This document shows, piece by piece, positions 6,017-13,153 of a DNA stretch of 17,084 bases. The DNA lies in NCBI GenBank assembly GCA_024224995.1, contig JAAENB010000590.1, positions 1-17,084 of the forward strand. The letters run 5' to 3'. The notes below the pieces were generated by a model, which saw nothing but the letters and a program-made list of their open reading frames with translations, was not told the origin of the DNA and searched no databases. The position numbers were made by a program, and so were the translations under genes. The stretch is from a bacterium. GTDB taxonomy: Bacteria; Spirochaetota; UBA4802; UBA5550. Within the stretch, counting starts at the first letter, position 1; every line of letters starts with the position of its first letter.

Positions 6017-8242
6017 ATGAAGCTTATCCGTACTATCTTTTATTTACTTCTCATTTCAATTATAATACTCCCGGGCTGTTTCCAGGAAGAAAAGAGCAGC
6101 AGCTCCCAGCTATCTCCGGCAGCAGCTGCCCTGCAAAAAAGTTCAACAGTTACAACAGAAAATCCCTATCTCTTAGGTACGGGAATTTATGATATTACCG
6201 GACCCGCAGCAGAAGTGGGCATGATGGGAATGTCCGATCCTGCCCAAAAAACCAGGGGCATTGTAATGAGACTCCGGTCCAGGGCATTTATTATTGGAGA
6301 TGGCGGCGGTAATTTTGTAGTGTATGTTGTTGCCGATCTCGCCTATGTTTCTCACGCCGTAAAACAGGGAGTTATTTCTTACCTGAATTCAACATACGGC
6401 GGCATTTATAATGACAGGAATGTCCTTTTAAGCGGAACCCATACCCACGGCGGTCCCGGCGGCTATTCCAAATATTTGGTCTATGACGCGGCAGTTCTCG
6501 GTTTTATAAAAGAAAACTATGATGTTGTTGTGAGCGGTATTTGCAAGTCAATTGACAACGCCCATACCAACCTGGCCGCAGGCCGTATTCTCATCAACTC
6601 CGGTGATGTTTCAGACGCCGGTCAGCAGCGTTCCGAAATCGCGTACGATAATAACCCTGCGGCGGAACGGGCTCAGTACGCCAACAAGATCGACAAAGGT
6701 ATGACCCTTCTCAAGTTTATCCATGAAAACGGCAGCAGTGATATCGAAATCGGATCGGTAAACTGGCACGCGCTTCATCCCACCAATATGGGAGTCTATA
6801 CCAAACTCATTAGCGGAGACAATAAAGGATATGCCTCGTACCTTTTTGAAGAAGTAAAAGGTACCGATTATCTTTCAAGTGATACTTTTGTGGCAGCCTT
6901 TGCCCAGACCAATTCCGGTGATGTATCTCCCAATATGAAATATGGTCCTCCCGCGACACAAGGCTCGGGTGATACCGATTATCTCATAGAAAGCGATTAT
7001 GATCATATGGTAGATATGGGCAATATTCAGTACCAGGCAGCAAAATCATTATACGATAATGCCCAGGCCGAAGTATCGGGAACTGTTGATTTTCGGCATA
7101 TGTATGTTGATTTTTCCAGTGTCAATACCGGCTCCTCCGGAACGACCTGTGCCGCCGCTGTTGGCGCTTCCACTGCCGCAGCCAGCTCCGAAGACAGTCC
7201 AAGCCCTGCTGCTTTATTCGATGAAGGGACCACAAACTCGGAACTTTCGGAAGATGACGCCGACAAAATGGAACTCTTCTTAAGCACTTTTTTCCCCTCG
7301 TTCCTGGGAATTGCCTGGCCCGACACTCTGGATGAGGACTATGTAACGTGCCACGGAGAAAAACCGATTCTTATTCCATCGGGTGCCGCGACCATAAACG
7401 GTATTCCACTCAGTCCCGATGTTCTCCCGGTTCAGATCATTAAAATAGGGAACATTGCCCTGGTTGGGGTTTCCTTTGAGGTTACCACCATGGCCGGAAG
7501 ACGCATGCGCGATACTGTCCTGAGCTCCCTGGGCTCGAACAGCGAGATCGACACGGTTATTATTACCAGTCCTTCCAATGAGTATTCTTCTTACGTAACA
7601 ACCGCGGAAGAGTACGACAAGCAGCACTACGAAGGCGCGTCAACTCACTATGGTCCAAACACCCTGTCTGCTCTTCAGAGTATTTGTTCCACTCTTACCC
7701 AGGCTATGGAGAACGGAACCGCAGTTTCCGATACGGCAACGCCAAGAACCATATCCGAAAGTGACCTGGTTAATTTTCAAACCGGTGTTGTTTTCGACAG
7801 TAAATACGGCAATACGGAATTTGGCGATGTAATTTCCCAGCCCAATTCTTCTTACGCAAAGGGAAATACCGTAACCGTAACATTCTGGGGCGGCCATCCT
7901 AAAAATAATCTTAAAACACAGGGATCCTTCCTCAAAGTTGAAAAGATCGGCGCCAGTCAGCAGGTCTGTCACGAGGAAACTGTGGGGTGTGATACGGTAA
8001 CCGTTTGTGAAACCGTTACTAGCGATAACGTACCCATCGCCTATGACTGGGATCCCCATACCAGGTACATCTGGACCAGGGACGGCCCGGACAGGTCGAT
8101 AATAACCATACAATGGACTATCCCCGCAGACACAGATCCCGGACAGTACCGCATCATACATTATGGTCACTGGAAATCGGGCTGGACAGGGGCTATTTCA
8201 TCGTATACCGGAACTTCTAATATTTTTACGGTGAATGAGTAA
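6017..8242 (+). CDS. Neutral/alkaline ceramidase, lipoprotein
   Basis: This 741-aa neutral ceramidase hydrolyses the amide bond of ceramide to sphingosine and fatty acid. The signal peptide ends in lipobox LPGC (Cys21), so it is probably lipid-anchored outside the cytoplasmic membrane. Family landmarks are all present. They are GIYDITGPAAEVGMMG; the zinc-site motif GTHTHGGPGG with His142 and His144; NWHALHPTNM with His254; TNSGDVSPN with Ser304 at the catalytic-serine position; SFEVTTMAGRR with Glu488; and NEYSSYVTTAEEY with Tyr523/Tyr526. The His/His/Glu/Tyr set matches the zinc ligands known for the Pseudomonas enzyme. A beta-sandwich C-terminal domain spans about 590-741 and holds several Cys that may form disulfides. 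AGGAGG (6007-6012) gives a strong start. An intrinsic terminator follows the gene, so it is transcribed alone. It is probably controlled by the neighbouring TetR through the operator at 5914. The substrate source (host or environmental sphingolipid) is unknown. Confidence 0.93.
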   Translation: MKLIRTIFYLLLISIIILPGCFQEEKSSSSQLSPAAAALQKSSTVTTENPYLLGTGIYDITGPAAEVGMMGMSDPAQKTRGIVMRLRSRAFIIGDGGGNFVVYVVADLAYVSHAVKQGVISYLNSTYGGIYNDRNVLLSGTHTHGGPGGYSKYLVYDAAVLGFIKENYDVVVSGICKSIDNAHTNLAAGRILINSGDVSDAGQQRSEIAYDNNPAAERAQYANKIDKGMTLLKFIHENGSSDIEIGSVNWHALHPTNMGVYTKLISGDNKGYASYLFEEVKGTDYLSSDTFVAAFAQTNSGDVSPNMKYGPPATQGSGDTDYLIESDYDHMVDMGNIQYQAAKSLYDNAQAEVSGTVDFRHMYVDFSSVNTGSSGTTCAAAVGASTAAASSEDSPSPAALFDEGTTNSELSEDDADKMELFLSTFFPSFLGIAWPDTLDEDYVTCHGEKPILIPSGAATINGIPLSPDVLPVQIIKIGNIALVGVSFEVTTMAGRRMRDTVLSSLGSNSEIDTVIITSPSNEYSSYVTTAEEYDKQHYEGASTHYGPNTLSALQSICSTLTQAMENGTAVSDTATPRTISESDLVNFQTGVVFDSKYGNTEFGDVISQPNSSYAKGNTVTVTFWGGHPKNNLKTQGSFLKVEKIGASQQVCHEETVGCDTVTVCETVTSDNVPIAYDWDPHTRYIWTRDGPDRSIITIQWTIPADTDPGQYRIIHYGHWKSGWTGAISSYTGTSNIFTVNE

Positions 8243-8277
8243 CAAGGTAAATAAGTATTTCAGTCAGTAGTAGTTTG

Positions 8278-8311
8278 CAGGCAGGGACTTTGTCCCTGCC
8301 TGTTTTTTTTT
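8278..8311 (+). terminator. Intrinsic terminator after ceramidase
   Basis: The 11-bp perfect stem CAGGCAGGGAC (8278-8288) with GTCCCTGCCTG (8292-8302) has a TTT loop and is followed by nine T (8303-8311). It is a textbook rho-independent terminator. Confidence 0.92.
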
Positions 8312-8460
8312 AAAGGCCCCAGACTTCGGCCAAAAAGTTGTTGCAGGATGTTTTCATACAATAGAATATACCGGAGAGAATCAGCCGAATTACGTTTTTC
8401 GGTATATTGAGACAAGACCGTGAAGCGGGAAAAAAACAGGTCAGAAACAAAGCTGCATCT
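8312..8460. other. Gene-free spacer, mostly featureless
   Basis: This is part of the 532-nt gap between the ceramidase and the CPBP protease. I see only a 9-bp interrupted inverted repeat, AATATACCG (8365-8373) and CGGTATATT (8400-8408). A long open frame on the minus strand crosses the whole gap, but it runs through inverted repeats and is not credible as a gene. Confidence 0.5.
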
Positions 8461-8555
8461 GGCCTGGAAGTAGTATGGGCTCTTTGGGTTGTGAGGACTG
8501 TTTGAGCGGATGCGAGTTCCGCAGCAATCCAAAGAGCCCATACTACTTCCAGGCC
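8461..8555. repeat. Long hairpin element, family 1 copy A
   Basis: Left arm 8461-8487 and right arm 8529-8555 are perfectly complementary over 27 bp. The stem extends to 31 bp (8491/8525) with one wobble pair. The 33-nt loop contains GAGGACTGTTTGAGCGGA and GCGAGTTCCGCAG, which can form a small inner hairpin. The same outer arm ends (GGCCTGGAAGTAGT), the same loop and the flank CCCGCTTACAA occur in inverted orientation at 15574-15670, but the middle of the arms differs. Confidence 0.9.
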
Positions 8556-8572
8556 CGCTTACAAGCACAATT

Positions 8573-8769
8573 GAGTTTCTTGAGAGTGCTGACCCGGCCG
8601 TGCCGGGAAAAATACGGAAGAAACTGTGTTGATACCGGGGTCTGTTTTGCGAAGATGCTCCGGGCAAGGGTCTGGTTCTGAGAGACGTTGCACTGCAACG
8701 TCTCTCAGAACGAACCCCGGGCAAAATCCCCCGGAAACAGGCCCTATTGAAAAAGAGTTTCTTGAGAGT
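8573..8769. repeat. 15-bp direct repeats bracketing a hairpin-rich insert
   Basis: GAGTTTCTTGAGAGT occurs at 8573-8587 and again at 8755-8769. The 167 nt between them hold a CCCGGC/GCCGGG hairpin (8593-8607), the palindrome at 8675-8711 and several CCGGG motifs, but no coding potential. It could be a small non-autonomous insertion with duplicated target or a recombination remnant. The second copy ends 5 nt before the protease start codon. Confidence 0.6.
8675..8711. repeat. Near-perfect palindrome, 18-bp arms
   Basis: Left arm 8675-8692 and right arm 8694-8711 are perfectly complementary around a single C. The inner part is AGAGACGTTGCA and its complement. From general knowledge, similar AGAGACGTTGCA-type palindromes are dispersed in various bacterial genomes as REP-like repeats, so I read it as an interspersed repeat rather than an operator. 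Confidence 0.75.
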
Positions 8770-8774
8770 CAACA

Positions 8775-9518
8775 ATGGAGAAAAAACCGGTGGATAGATT
8801 AGATAGTCAACAAAAACGAACACTTACTGCCTTTACCGGCTATGTTATTTGCTATATCATCGTTTTAACAGTCTTTGCTATCCTCACATCGAATAAGCTG
8901 ATTACACTTCCTTTTCACAGTGTCCAATCCCTTGAGGAAGCCTATATGCGTGTTGTTAACTATATGCCCATTTTTTTCATATCGGTCTTTTCGCTCATAT
9001 GGCTTAAAGTCGCGGGTCTGCCGGTTATACCATGGTTGAAATGGAAAGAGTGGAAGCGGCCTTCATGGATCTTTTACGCGGTTTTTTTTGCGACTATTGC
9101 CTATACGGTCTATTATCTGGGCTTTACCAGGCTCCCGCTCCGGGGTTATCCTTTTTACCCGCCTGTGATACTGCTGAGTATCTTAAATGCCTTTGCCGAA
9201 GAGATCTATTACCGGCTCATTCTCTTTAGTATTGTGATAGAGTTGACCCGTACGGTATTAATTCCCTATATGCAGGGAAGGGGGCTTTTGCAGAAAATTA
9301 TCAGCAATCGTTTTTTTCCTAATGTAATCCAGAGCACTTTTTATGCTCTCATACATCTTTCGCTTGCGGGATGGGAGCTCACTCTGCTGGCTTTTGCCAA
9401 TGGCATGGTTATGGGGATTCTTGTTGAAAAGCACAAGAGTATTATCCCGGCAGTGATATGCCATATAATTGTTGATCTCGGGGTAATTGGTTTGCCGATG
9501 CTCTGGCTTAGAACCTAA
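8775..9518 (+). CDS. CPBP family (CAAX-type) intramembrane metalloprotease
   Basis: This 247-aa polytopic membrane protein has about six to eight hydrophobic segments. The three CPBP/Abi motifs are visible: EExxxR (Glu142, Glu143, Arg147) in FAEEIYYRLILF; an aromatic-xxx-His motif ending at His194 (FYALIHL); and a C-terminal His with following Asp (CHIIVD, His230 and Asp234). In this family the Glu and His residues form the intramembrane proteolytic site. Bacterial members process or protect peptides and membrane proteins, and the substrate here is unknown. The length is normal. The start is uncertain: only GAGAG precedes the ATG, and a repeat ends 5 nt upstream, so an insertion may have altered the leader. 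The gene is convergent with the TetR gene, and their ends overlap by 4 bp (9515-9518). I see no copy of the TetR operator upstream. Confidence 0.88.
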   Translation: MEKKPVDRLDSQQKRTLTAFTGYVICYIIVLTVFAILTSNKLITLPFHSVQSLEEAYMRVVNYMPIFFISVFSLIWLKVAGLPVIPWLKWKEWKRPSWIFYAVFFATIAYTVYYLGFTRLPLRGYPFYPPVILLSILNAFAEEIYYRLILFSIVIELTRTVLIPYMQGRGLLQKIISNRFFPNVIQSTFYALIHLSLAGWELTLLAFANGMVMGILVEKHKSIIPAVICHIIVDLGVIGLPMLWLRT

Positions 9519-10186
9519 GTGTTTACGGGAATTTCTTTTAAACCGCTAATGCCGCCGCGAATAAACATCATCATGCCTTTAATAATACGTTCATCTTCAT
9601 CAAGGGAATTTTCCCCTGCAAATATTTTCATTCGTTCACGGTAATATTCCGAAGTATAGGAAAACTGCAGCAGAAGAATCAAATTATCCAGGCAAAAAGA
9701 AAGAATATATTCATCAACCTCACTGGCAACGGTCCCGTTCTCTTTTGATTCATTAATAATAGTCCGATAATAAAGTGCTGTAATGGTTTCCATTTTGCGT
9801 GAAAGCTTGCGGGAAAGATGAGCCAGCCCCTCAGAGGTAATGTCAAGATAGACCTGGTTCAGCTCAGGGTATTTTTTTGAATACCGTTGAGCAGCTCTAA
9901 GAAGATTTTCACATTTGTCGAAAATATCTCCCGCTTCAAGATCAACATCGGAAATAGCTTTTTCCAGCAGGTTATAGCCCCGTTCAATTACCGTAAGGAA
10001 CAAATCTTCTTTTGAAGCAAAATAATTATACATGGAACCAATACTGATCCCGGCGTTCTCCGCGATAATATTAATATTAGCAGCATTAAAGCCTTTTTTG
10101 GCAAATTCGGTAGTGGCAGCCTTTAGTATTGTTTCCTGTTTATCTTCAGGAATCTTTCCAAACGTTTCTTTGTGATATTTATTCAT
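9515..10186 (-). CDS. TetR/AcrR-family transcriptional regulator
   Basis: This 223-aa protein has a typical TetR N-terminal DNA-binding domain (about residues 17-64). It includes ILKAATTEFAKKGF, INIIAENAGISIGSMYNYF and KEDLF. The C-terminal helical ligand-binding part has no recognised specificity. AAGGTGG precedes the ATG. The palindrome GAGTGA-N4-TCACTC lies in its own promoter region (10284-10299) and also just after the ceramidase promoter (5914-5929), so I infer autorepression and repression of the ceramidase. The operator resembles, from memory, the TGAATGA-N4-TCATTCA site of the acyl-CoA-responsive FadR of Bacillus subtilis. That makes a fatty acyl or sphingoid ligand an attractive guess. 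The family call is firm; the ligand and targets are inferred. Two enzymes of membrane-lipid or membrane-protein processing lie next to it. Confidence 0.92.
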   Translation of the reverse strand: MNKYHKETFGKIPEDKQETILKAATTEFAKKGFNAANINIIAENAGISIGSMYNYFASKEDLFLTVIERGYNLLEKAISDVDLEAGDIFDKCENLLRAAQRYSKKYPELNQVYLDITSEGLAHLSRKLSRKMETITALYYRTIINESKENGTVASEVDEYILSFCLDNLILLLQFSYTSEYYRERMKIFAGENSLDEDERIIKGMMMFIRGGISGLKEIPVNT

Positions 10187-10283
10187 TTGACAACCACCTT
10201 ATTGAAAATAATAACTTTGTATATGTATACCAATTTTTGGCAATAAATTTTATATTATTTGTTGATAAATCTATTAATATTAT

Positions 10284-10299
10284 GAGTGATTGTTCACTC
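10284..10299. promoter_or_regulatory. Operator in the tetR promoter
   Basis: GAGTGA-TTGT-TCACTC has half-sites and a 4-bp spacer identical in form to the site at 5914-5929, and the symmetry extends by one base on each side (10283-10300). It lies between TTGACA (10316-10311, minus strand) and the start codon, consistent with autorepression. Confidence 0.8.
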
Positions 10300-10310
10300 A
10301 CCCTCTCTAC

Positions 10311-10316
10311 TGTCAA
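10311..10316 (-). promoter_or_regulatory. -35 element of the tetR promoter
   Basis: A consensus TTGACA lies on the minus strand. The -10 expected 17 nt away falls inside the operator (ACAATC at 10293-10288), a weak match. CATAAT and TAATAT lie slightly further on. The precise -10 is uncertain, but any choice overlaps or abuts the operator. Confidence 0.5.
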
Positions 10317-10365
10317 GACCTTTTTTTTGTTTATCTGCGGGAGAACTCTCCTGAAAAACGTTATT

Positions 10366-10444
10366 CAGGCTCAATGCAGCACAAGTTTCAAGGGGTAAAA
10401 ATATTCTTGTTTTACCCCTTGAAACTTGTGCTGCATTGAGCCTG
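10366..10444. repeat. Long hairpin element, family 2 copy A
   Basis: Two perfectly complementary 35-nt arms (10366-10400 and 10410-10444) enclose the 9-nt loop ATATTCTTG. The loop and adjacent GGGTAAAA/TTTTACCC stem are shared, in inverted orientation, with the element at 15458-15532. The distal arms are unrelated between the two. It lies between the divergent tetR and TPR-dprA promoters and could act as a bidirectional transcription barrier. Confidence 0.93.
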
Positions 10445-10573
10445 CTTTACAAACGTGTAGCTTTTTGGGTTCAATTTATCAAAAAATGAATTTTTTTTCG
10501 AAAAATGAAAAAAAATTCAAAAAATATTTCATAGAAACGTCTTTCCAAACGTATTAATATATAGGGATATCTA
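10445..10573. other. AT-rich leader region of the TPR-dprA operon
   Basis: This completes the 428-nt gap between tetR and the TPR gene. It contains imperfect A/T-rich inverted repeats around 10484-10520 and -10-like sequences (TATTAATATATAG, about 10552-10564) without a clear -35. The operon promoter probably lies here but cannot be pinned down. Confidence 0.4.
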
Positions 10574-10618
10574 ATGTCTCTTCAAAAACTTGAACCAGCG
10601 GATGGGAAACTCAAATGA
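10574..10618 (+). CDS. Possible 14-codon leader ORF overlapping the TPR gene start
   Basis: ATG at 10574 opens a frame MSLQKLEPADGKLK that stops at TGA 10616-10618, overlapping the ATG of the next gene as ATGA. The TPR gene has only a weak Shine-Dalgarno sequence (GGGA), so coupled translation from this leader is plausible. The next three junctions of this operon use the same ATGA overlap. GGGAT lies about 6 nt before this start. It may be fortuitous, because short frames are common. Confidence 0.35.
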   Translation: MSLQKLEPADGKLK

Positions 10619-11349
10619 AAAAAATATTATTAGTATTCTTTATAATAGCCATGGGCGCCTTTGTGGTCTCTTACTTTACCGATTACAATTTTTTCCTACC
10701 CGGGGGGGGAAACAGGAAAAAAGAAAAGACTATTGAAATATTAAGTGAAGAATTACAAGAAGCCCGGGAGGACTATAAAGACGGCGGCTCCGTTGAAAGA
10801 TTAGCAGTTGCCCATAAACAACTGGGAGAAAAATTGGTTGATAATAAAAACTGGACCCCGGGAATCCAAAATCTTGAAAAAGCCATTGAATTCGGCAGTT
10901 CCGGTGCCCGGGTTCATCACCTTCTGGGAGGAGCTTACGCCAACAGGGCCAAATCCTTCCCCGGAAGAGATGATGTTGAAAAAGCAAAATTCCACTACCT
11001 GCGTTCCGTGGAGCTCAATCCAAAAATTCTCGATGCCCGCTATGGTCTGGGTATTGTTTATTACGTCCTGGAAAAGGATTATAATAACGCGATTAAAACC
11101 ATGAACGAGATCATTGCGCAGGACCCCTCATACCACCGGGCACGCTTTGTCCTGGGGTCTGTTTATTATGAAAAAAGAGATAAAAACAAGTCTCTTTCCA
11201 CTTACCTGGATCTTGAATCGAAACTAAAACAGGAGATCGCTGCAAACGAAAAAAAAGGAAAAAAAGAATCTCCAGTGCTTGAGAAATATCTTGAACACTG
11301 TAGTAACAATATTAATAATTTAAACCTGGAGTTATCTATTAAAAAATGA
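10615..11349 (+). CDS. Membrane-anchored tetratricopeptide repeat protein
   Basis: This 244-aa protein has an N-terminal hydrophobic segment (about residues 3-20) that acts as a signal anchor or uncleaved signal. A Lys/Arg-rich charged linker follows, then at least three TPR-like helical repeats over about residues 60-200. Examples are ARVHHLLGGAYANRAKSF, AKFHYLRSVELNPKILDARYGLGIVYYVL and AIKTMNEIIAQDPSYHRARFVLGSVYYE. TPRs are protein-interaction scaffolds and no partner can be assigned. The body probably lies outside the cytoplasmic membrane, as no lipobox is seen. A polar Lys/Glu-rich tail ends the protein. It overlaps dprA by ATGA, so the two are translationally coupled. Whether this reflects a shared function or only operon packing is not clear. 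Confidence 0.8.
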   Translation: MKKILLVFFIIAMGAFVVSYFTDYNFFLPGGGNRKKEKTIEILSEELQEAREDYKDGGSVERLAVAHKQLGEKLVDNKNWTPGIQNLEKAIEFGSSGARVHHLLGGAYANRAKSFPGRDDVEKAKFHYLRSVELNPKILDARYGLGIVYYVLEKDYNNAIKTMNEIIAQDPSYHRARFVLGSVYYEKRDKNKSLSTYLDLESKLKQEIAANEKKGKKESPVLEKYLEHCSNNINNLNLELSIKK

Positions 11350-12476
11350 TGGTACTTAATGACAAAATTTACACAATCGCGCTGTCGGTAATTTCTTCGC
11401 CGTCAACGAACAAACTATGGGAATACCTGCCGTTATATTCCCCACAGGAGATATACGAACGTATATCTTTTGAGAAGAAACCTGTTACCCAGGAATTTAT
11501 CTCGGGTAAATATTCTACCGATCCTATTGAGTCTGCAAAACAGATCCTGGAGGTTTCGGAATCAAAATCAATTGAAATTAGCGGGTACTGGGACGCGGAC
11601 TACCCGCTGCTTCTCAAGGAGATAGCCAAACCGCCACTGGCCCTCTACCGGAAAGGAAACCTTGAATACCTGAGACCAATCTCAATAGTGGGAACCAGGA
11701 AAGCGGAAAAACGGTCTCTTGCGGTAACCAGGCGCATCGCAACGGACCTTTCTTTTGCCGGGTATACGGTGGTGAGCGGTATGGCGATTGGCATTGACCG
11801 GGAATCTCATATGGCCGCGCTTGACGGCATGGGAGGTACGATTGGTGTCCTGGCTAATGGGATCGACATTGTCTATCCGTCCGTGAATAAGGATCTCTAT
11901 TATCTTATAGAAGAATCCCCGAATTCCGCCCTGGTTTCGGAATACCCGCCCGGAATACTGGCAGGAAAGTGGACTTTTGTCCGCAGGAACAGGATCATTA
12001 GCGGGCTTTCCCTGGGAACAGTCGTAATAAAGGCAGGAGAAAAAAGCGGGGCCATGATCACTGCCAGGTACGCGCTTGAACAGAACAGGGAGGTTTTTGC
12101 CTGTCCGGGCTATTCTTTTGACGACGAATATAAAGGATGTTTTTCTTTAATTCAGAGCGGGGCAACCCTGGTTTCAACCAGCAGCGACATTCTCCGGGAA
12201 TTGCCGGGCTTTGGGACCATGACAATAGGAAAGAACATTCCCAAAAAAGAGAGTGAAGATTTTTTTCAGAATAGTCTTTTTAAAGACGATGAGAATGATA
12301 AAGATTCCATCGAAGGAAACATTCTCAACTTTCTTTCATCAGGAGAAAATGATGTTGATGCTATTATTCGAACGTTTAAATACCCGCCCGGCGATGTGCA
12401 GGAAGCGGTAATGCTGCTTGAATTCTCAGGGAAAATTTTTAGAAGCGGCAATCTCCTGGTAAAGGTATCGGTATGA
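11346..12476 (+). CDS. dprA: DNA processing protein DprA (Smf)
   Basis: This 376-aa DprA binds incoming single-stranded DNA and loads RecA during natural transformation. It is also conserved in bacteria not known to be competent, including spirochaetes. The Rossmann-like core (about residues 85-285) shows IVGTRK (Gly116, Arg118), the signature SGMAIGID (144-151) followed by ESHMAAL, GGTIGVLANGID, FVRRNRIISGLS (Arg213-Ile217) and GEKSGAMITARYALEQNREVFACPG. A winged-helix DprA_WH-like domain occupies the C-terminus (about 318-376). Roughly 85 N-terminal residues form the usual less conserved helical region. ATG ATG occurs at 11346 and 11349, and the first overlaps the TPR stop. The gene order dprA-topA-xer is the main taxonomic clue of this window, although here a haem protein gene sits between dprA and topA. 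Confidence 0.95.
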   Translation: MMVLNDKIYTIALSVISSPSTNKLWEYLPLYSPQEIYERISFEKKPVTQEFISGKYSTDPIESAKQILEVSESKSIEISGYWDADYPLLLKEIAKPPLALYRKGNLEYLRPISIVGTRKAEKRSLAVTRRIATDLSFAGYTVVSGMAIGIDRESHMAALDGMGGTIGVLANGIDIVYPSVNKDLYYLIEESPNSALVSEYPPGILAGKWTFVRRNRIISGLSLGTVVIKAGEKSGAMITARYALEQNREVFACPGYSFDDEYKGCFSLIQSGATLVSTSSDILRELPGFGTMTIGKNIPKKESEDFFQNSLFKDDENDKDSIEGNILNFLSSGENDVDAIIRTFKYPPGDVQEAVMLLEFSGKIFRSGNLLVKVSV

Positions 12477-13084
12477 AAATTAAATATATTTTTGTGATAC
12501 TCATCTCCCTGCTTATGGCAGCAGCCTTCTCCCAGATCTTTAATATCCCTCCCTATGCTGATGATATATACCCTTTATATAAATCGGCATATTTTTCAGG
12601 GCTTGAACGGGAAAACAGGGTCATTACCGATGCCTTCCTTGGAGTTAAAACCTATGGCAAACCGGTTTACGGATGGATACTCCTTGATGATATCAAAAAA
12701 AATCATTCCATTTCAATAGAAGTCTTTAACGGAGCAGGGGTCAAGATCCCTGCTCCGGGAGAAAAAGCGGAAAAAAGCAGCGAAGAGATCCTTTCTGTGA
12801 TACAGGCCCGGAATCCGGCAGTTATATCAAAAATAAACAATGGAAAGTTTATTACAATCGTCCCGGTTGCTGTAAAAAAGAGCTGCCTCCTGTGCCATAA
12901 ACCGGGAAAAAAAGGAATAATTGGAGCTCTTCGCTTTGAAAAAAACTATTCTGCACATAATTTTTATTCTACTGAACGAATTTTACTTTTTGTCTTGATA
13001 ATTATTGTTCTGGGAGTATTATTGTATGCAATAATCCGGTGGGATCCGGGCAAAAAGGTTAAAGAATTGTTTGACAAATCATAA
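12473..13084 (+). CDS. Membrane-anchored single-haem Tll0287-like (DUF3365) protein
   Basis: This 203-aa protein has an N-terminal hydrophobic segment (about residues 4-20), an extracytoplasmic domain, and a C-terminal transmembrane helix (about 170-187) with a short basic tail. The domain contains the c-type haem motif CLLCH (Cys138, Cys141, His142), followed by KPGKKGIIGALRF. This arrangement of a PAS-like fold with CxxCH near its end is typical of the Tll0287/DUF3365 family, found alone or as the sensor part of signalling proteins. No output domain is attached here. Haem attachment would require a cytochrome c maturation system elsewhere. It overlaps dprA by ATGA, so it is cotranscribed. 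Its presence in a DNA-processing operon is unexpected, and no link in function is evident. The domain assignment is from motif and layout, moderately sure. Confidence 0.75.
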   Translation: MKIKYIFVILISLLMAAAFSQIFNIPPYADDIYPLYKSAYFSGLERENRVITDAFLGVKTYGKPVYGWILLDDIKKNHSISIEVFNGAGVKIPAPGEKAEKSSEEILSVIQARNPAVISKINNGKFITIVPVAVKKSCLLCHKPGKKGIIGALRFEKNYSAHNFYSTERILLFVLIIIVLGVLLYAIIRWDPGKKVKELFDKS

Positions 13085-13098
13085 TAATTTGATCGTGT

Positions 13099-13107
13099 TG
13101 GTATACT
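13099..13107 (+). promoter_or_regulatory. Possible extended -10 promoter of topA
   Basis: TG-G-TATACT (13099-13107) matches an extended -10 element in the 69-nt gap upstream of topA. No good -35 is present at the expected distance; the TTGACA at 13071 is too far away. It would give topA a promoter of its own besides read-through. Confidence 0.35.
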
Positions 13108-13153
13108 TTAAATGCCCTCAGGCAACTCGGCTAAGTGGAGATAAAATAGAAAA

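Noticed and set aside
7640..8170. 176-codon minus-strand frame inside the ceramidase gene
   Set aside because: It is fully antisense to strongly conserved ceramidase sequence, with no ribosome site or domain; it is a shadow frame.
8461..8555. Integron attC site or CRISPR repeat
   Set aside because: The element lacks the attC core sites (GTTRRRY type), there is no integron integrase beside it (the only tyrosine recombinase is XerC/XerD-like), and there is no regular repeat-spacer array.
8260..8823. 187-codon open frame on the minus strand
   Set aside because: It runs through the ceramidase terminator, two hairpin elements and into the protease gene. Its protein has no recognisable domain, so it is a chance frame in repeat-rich DNA.
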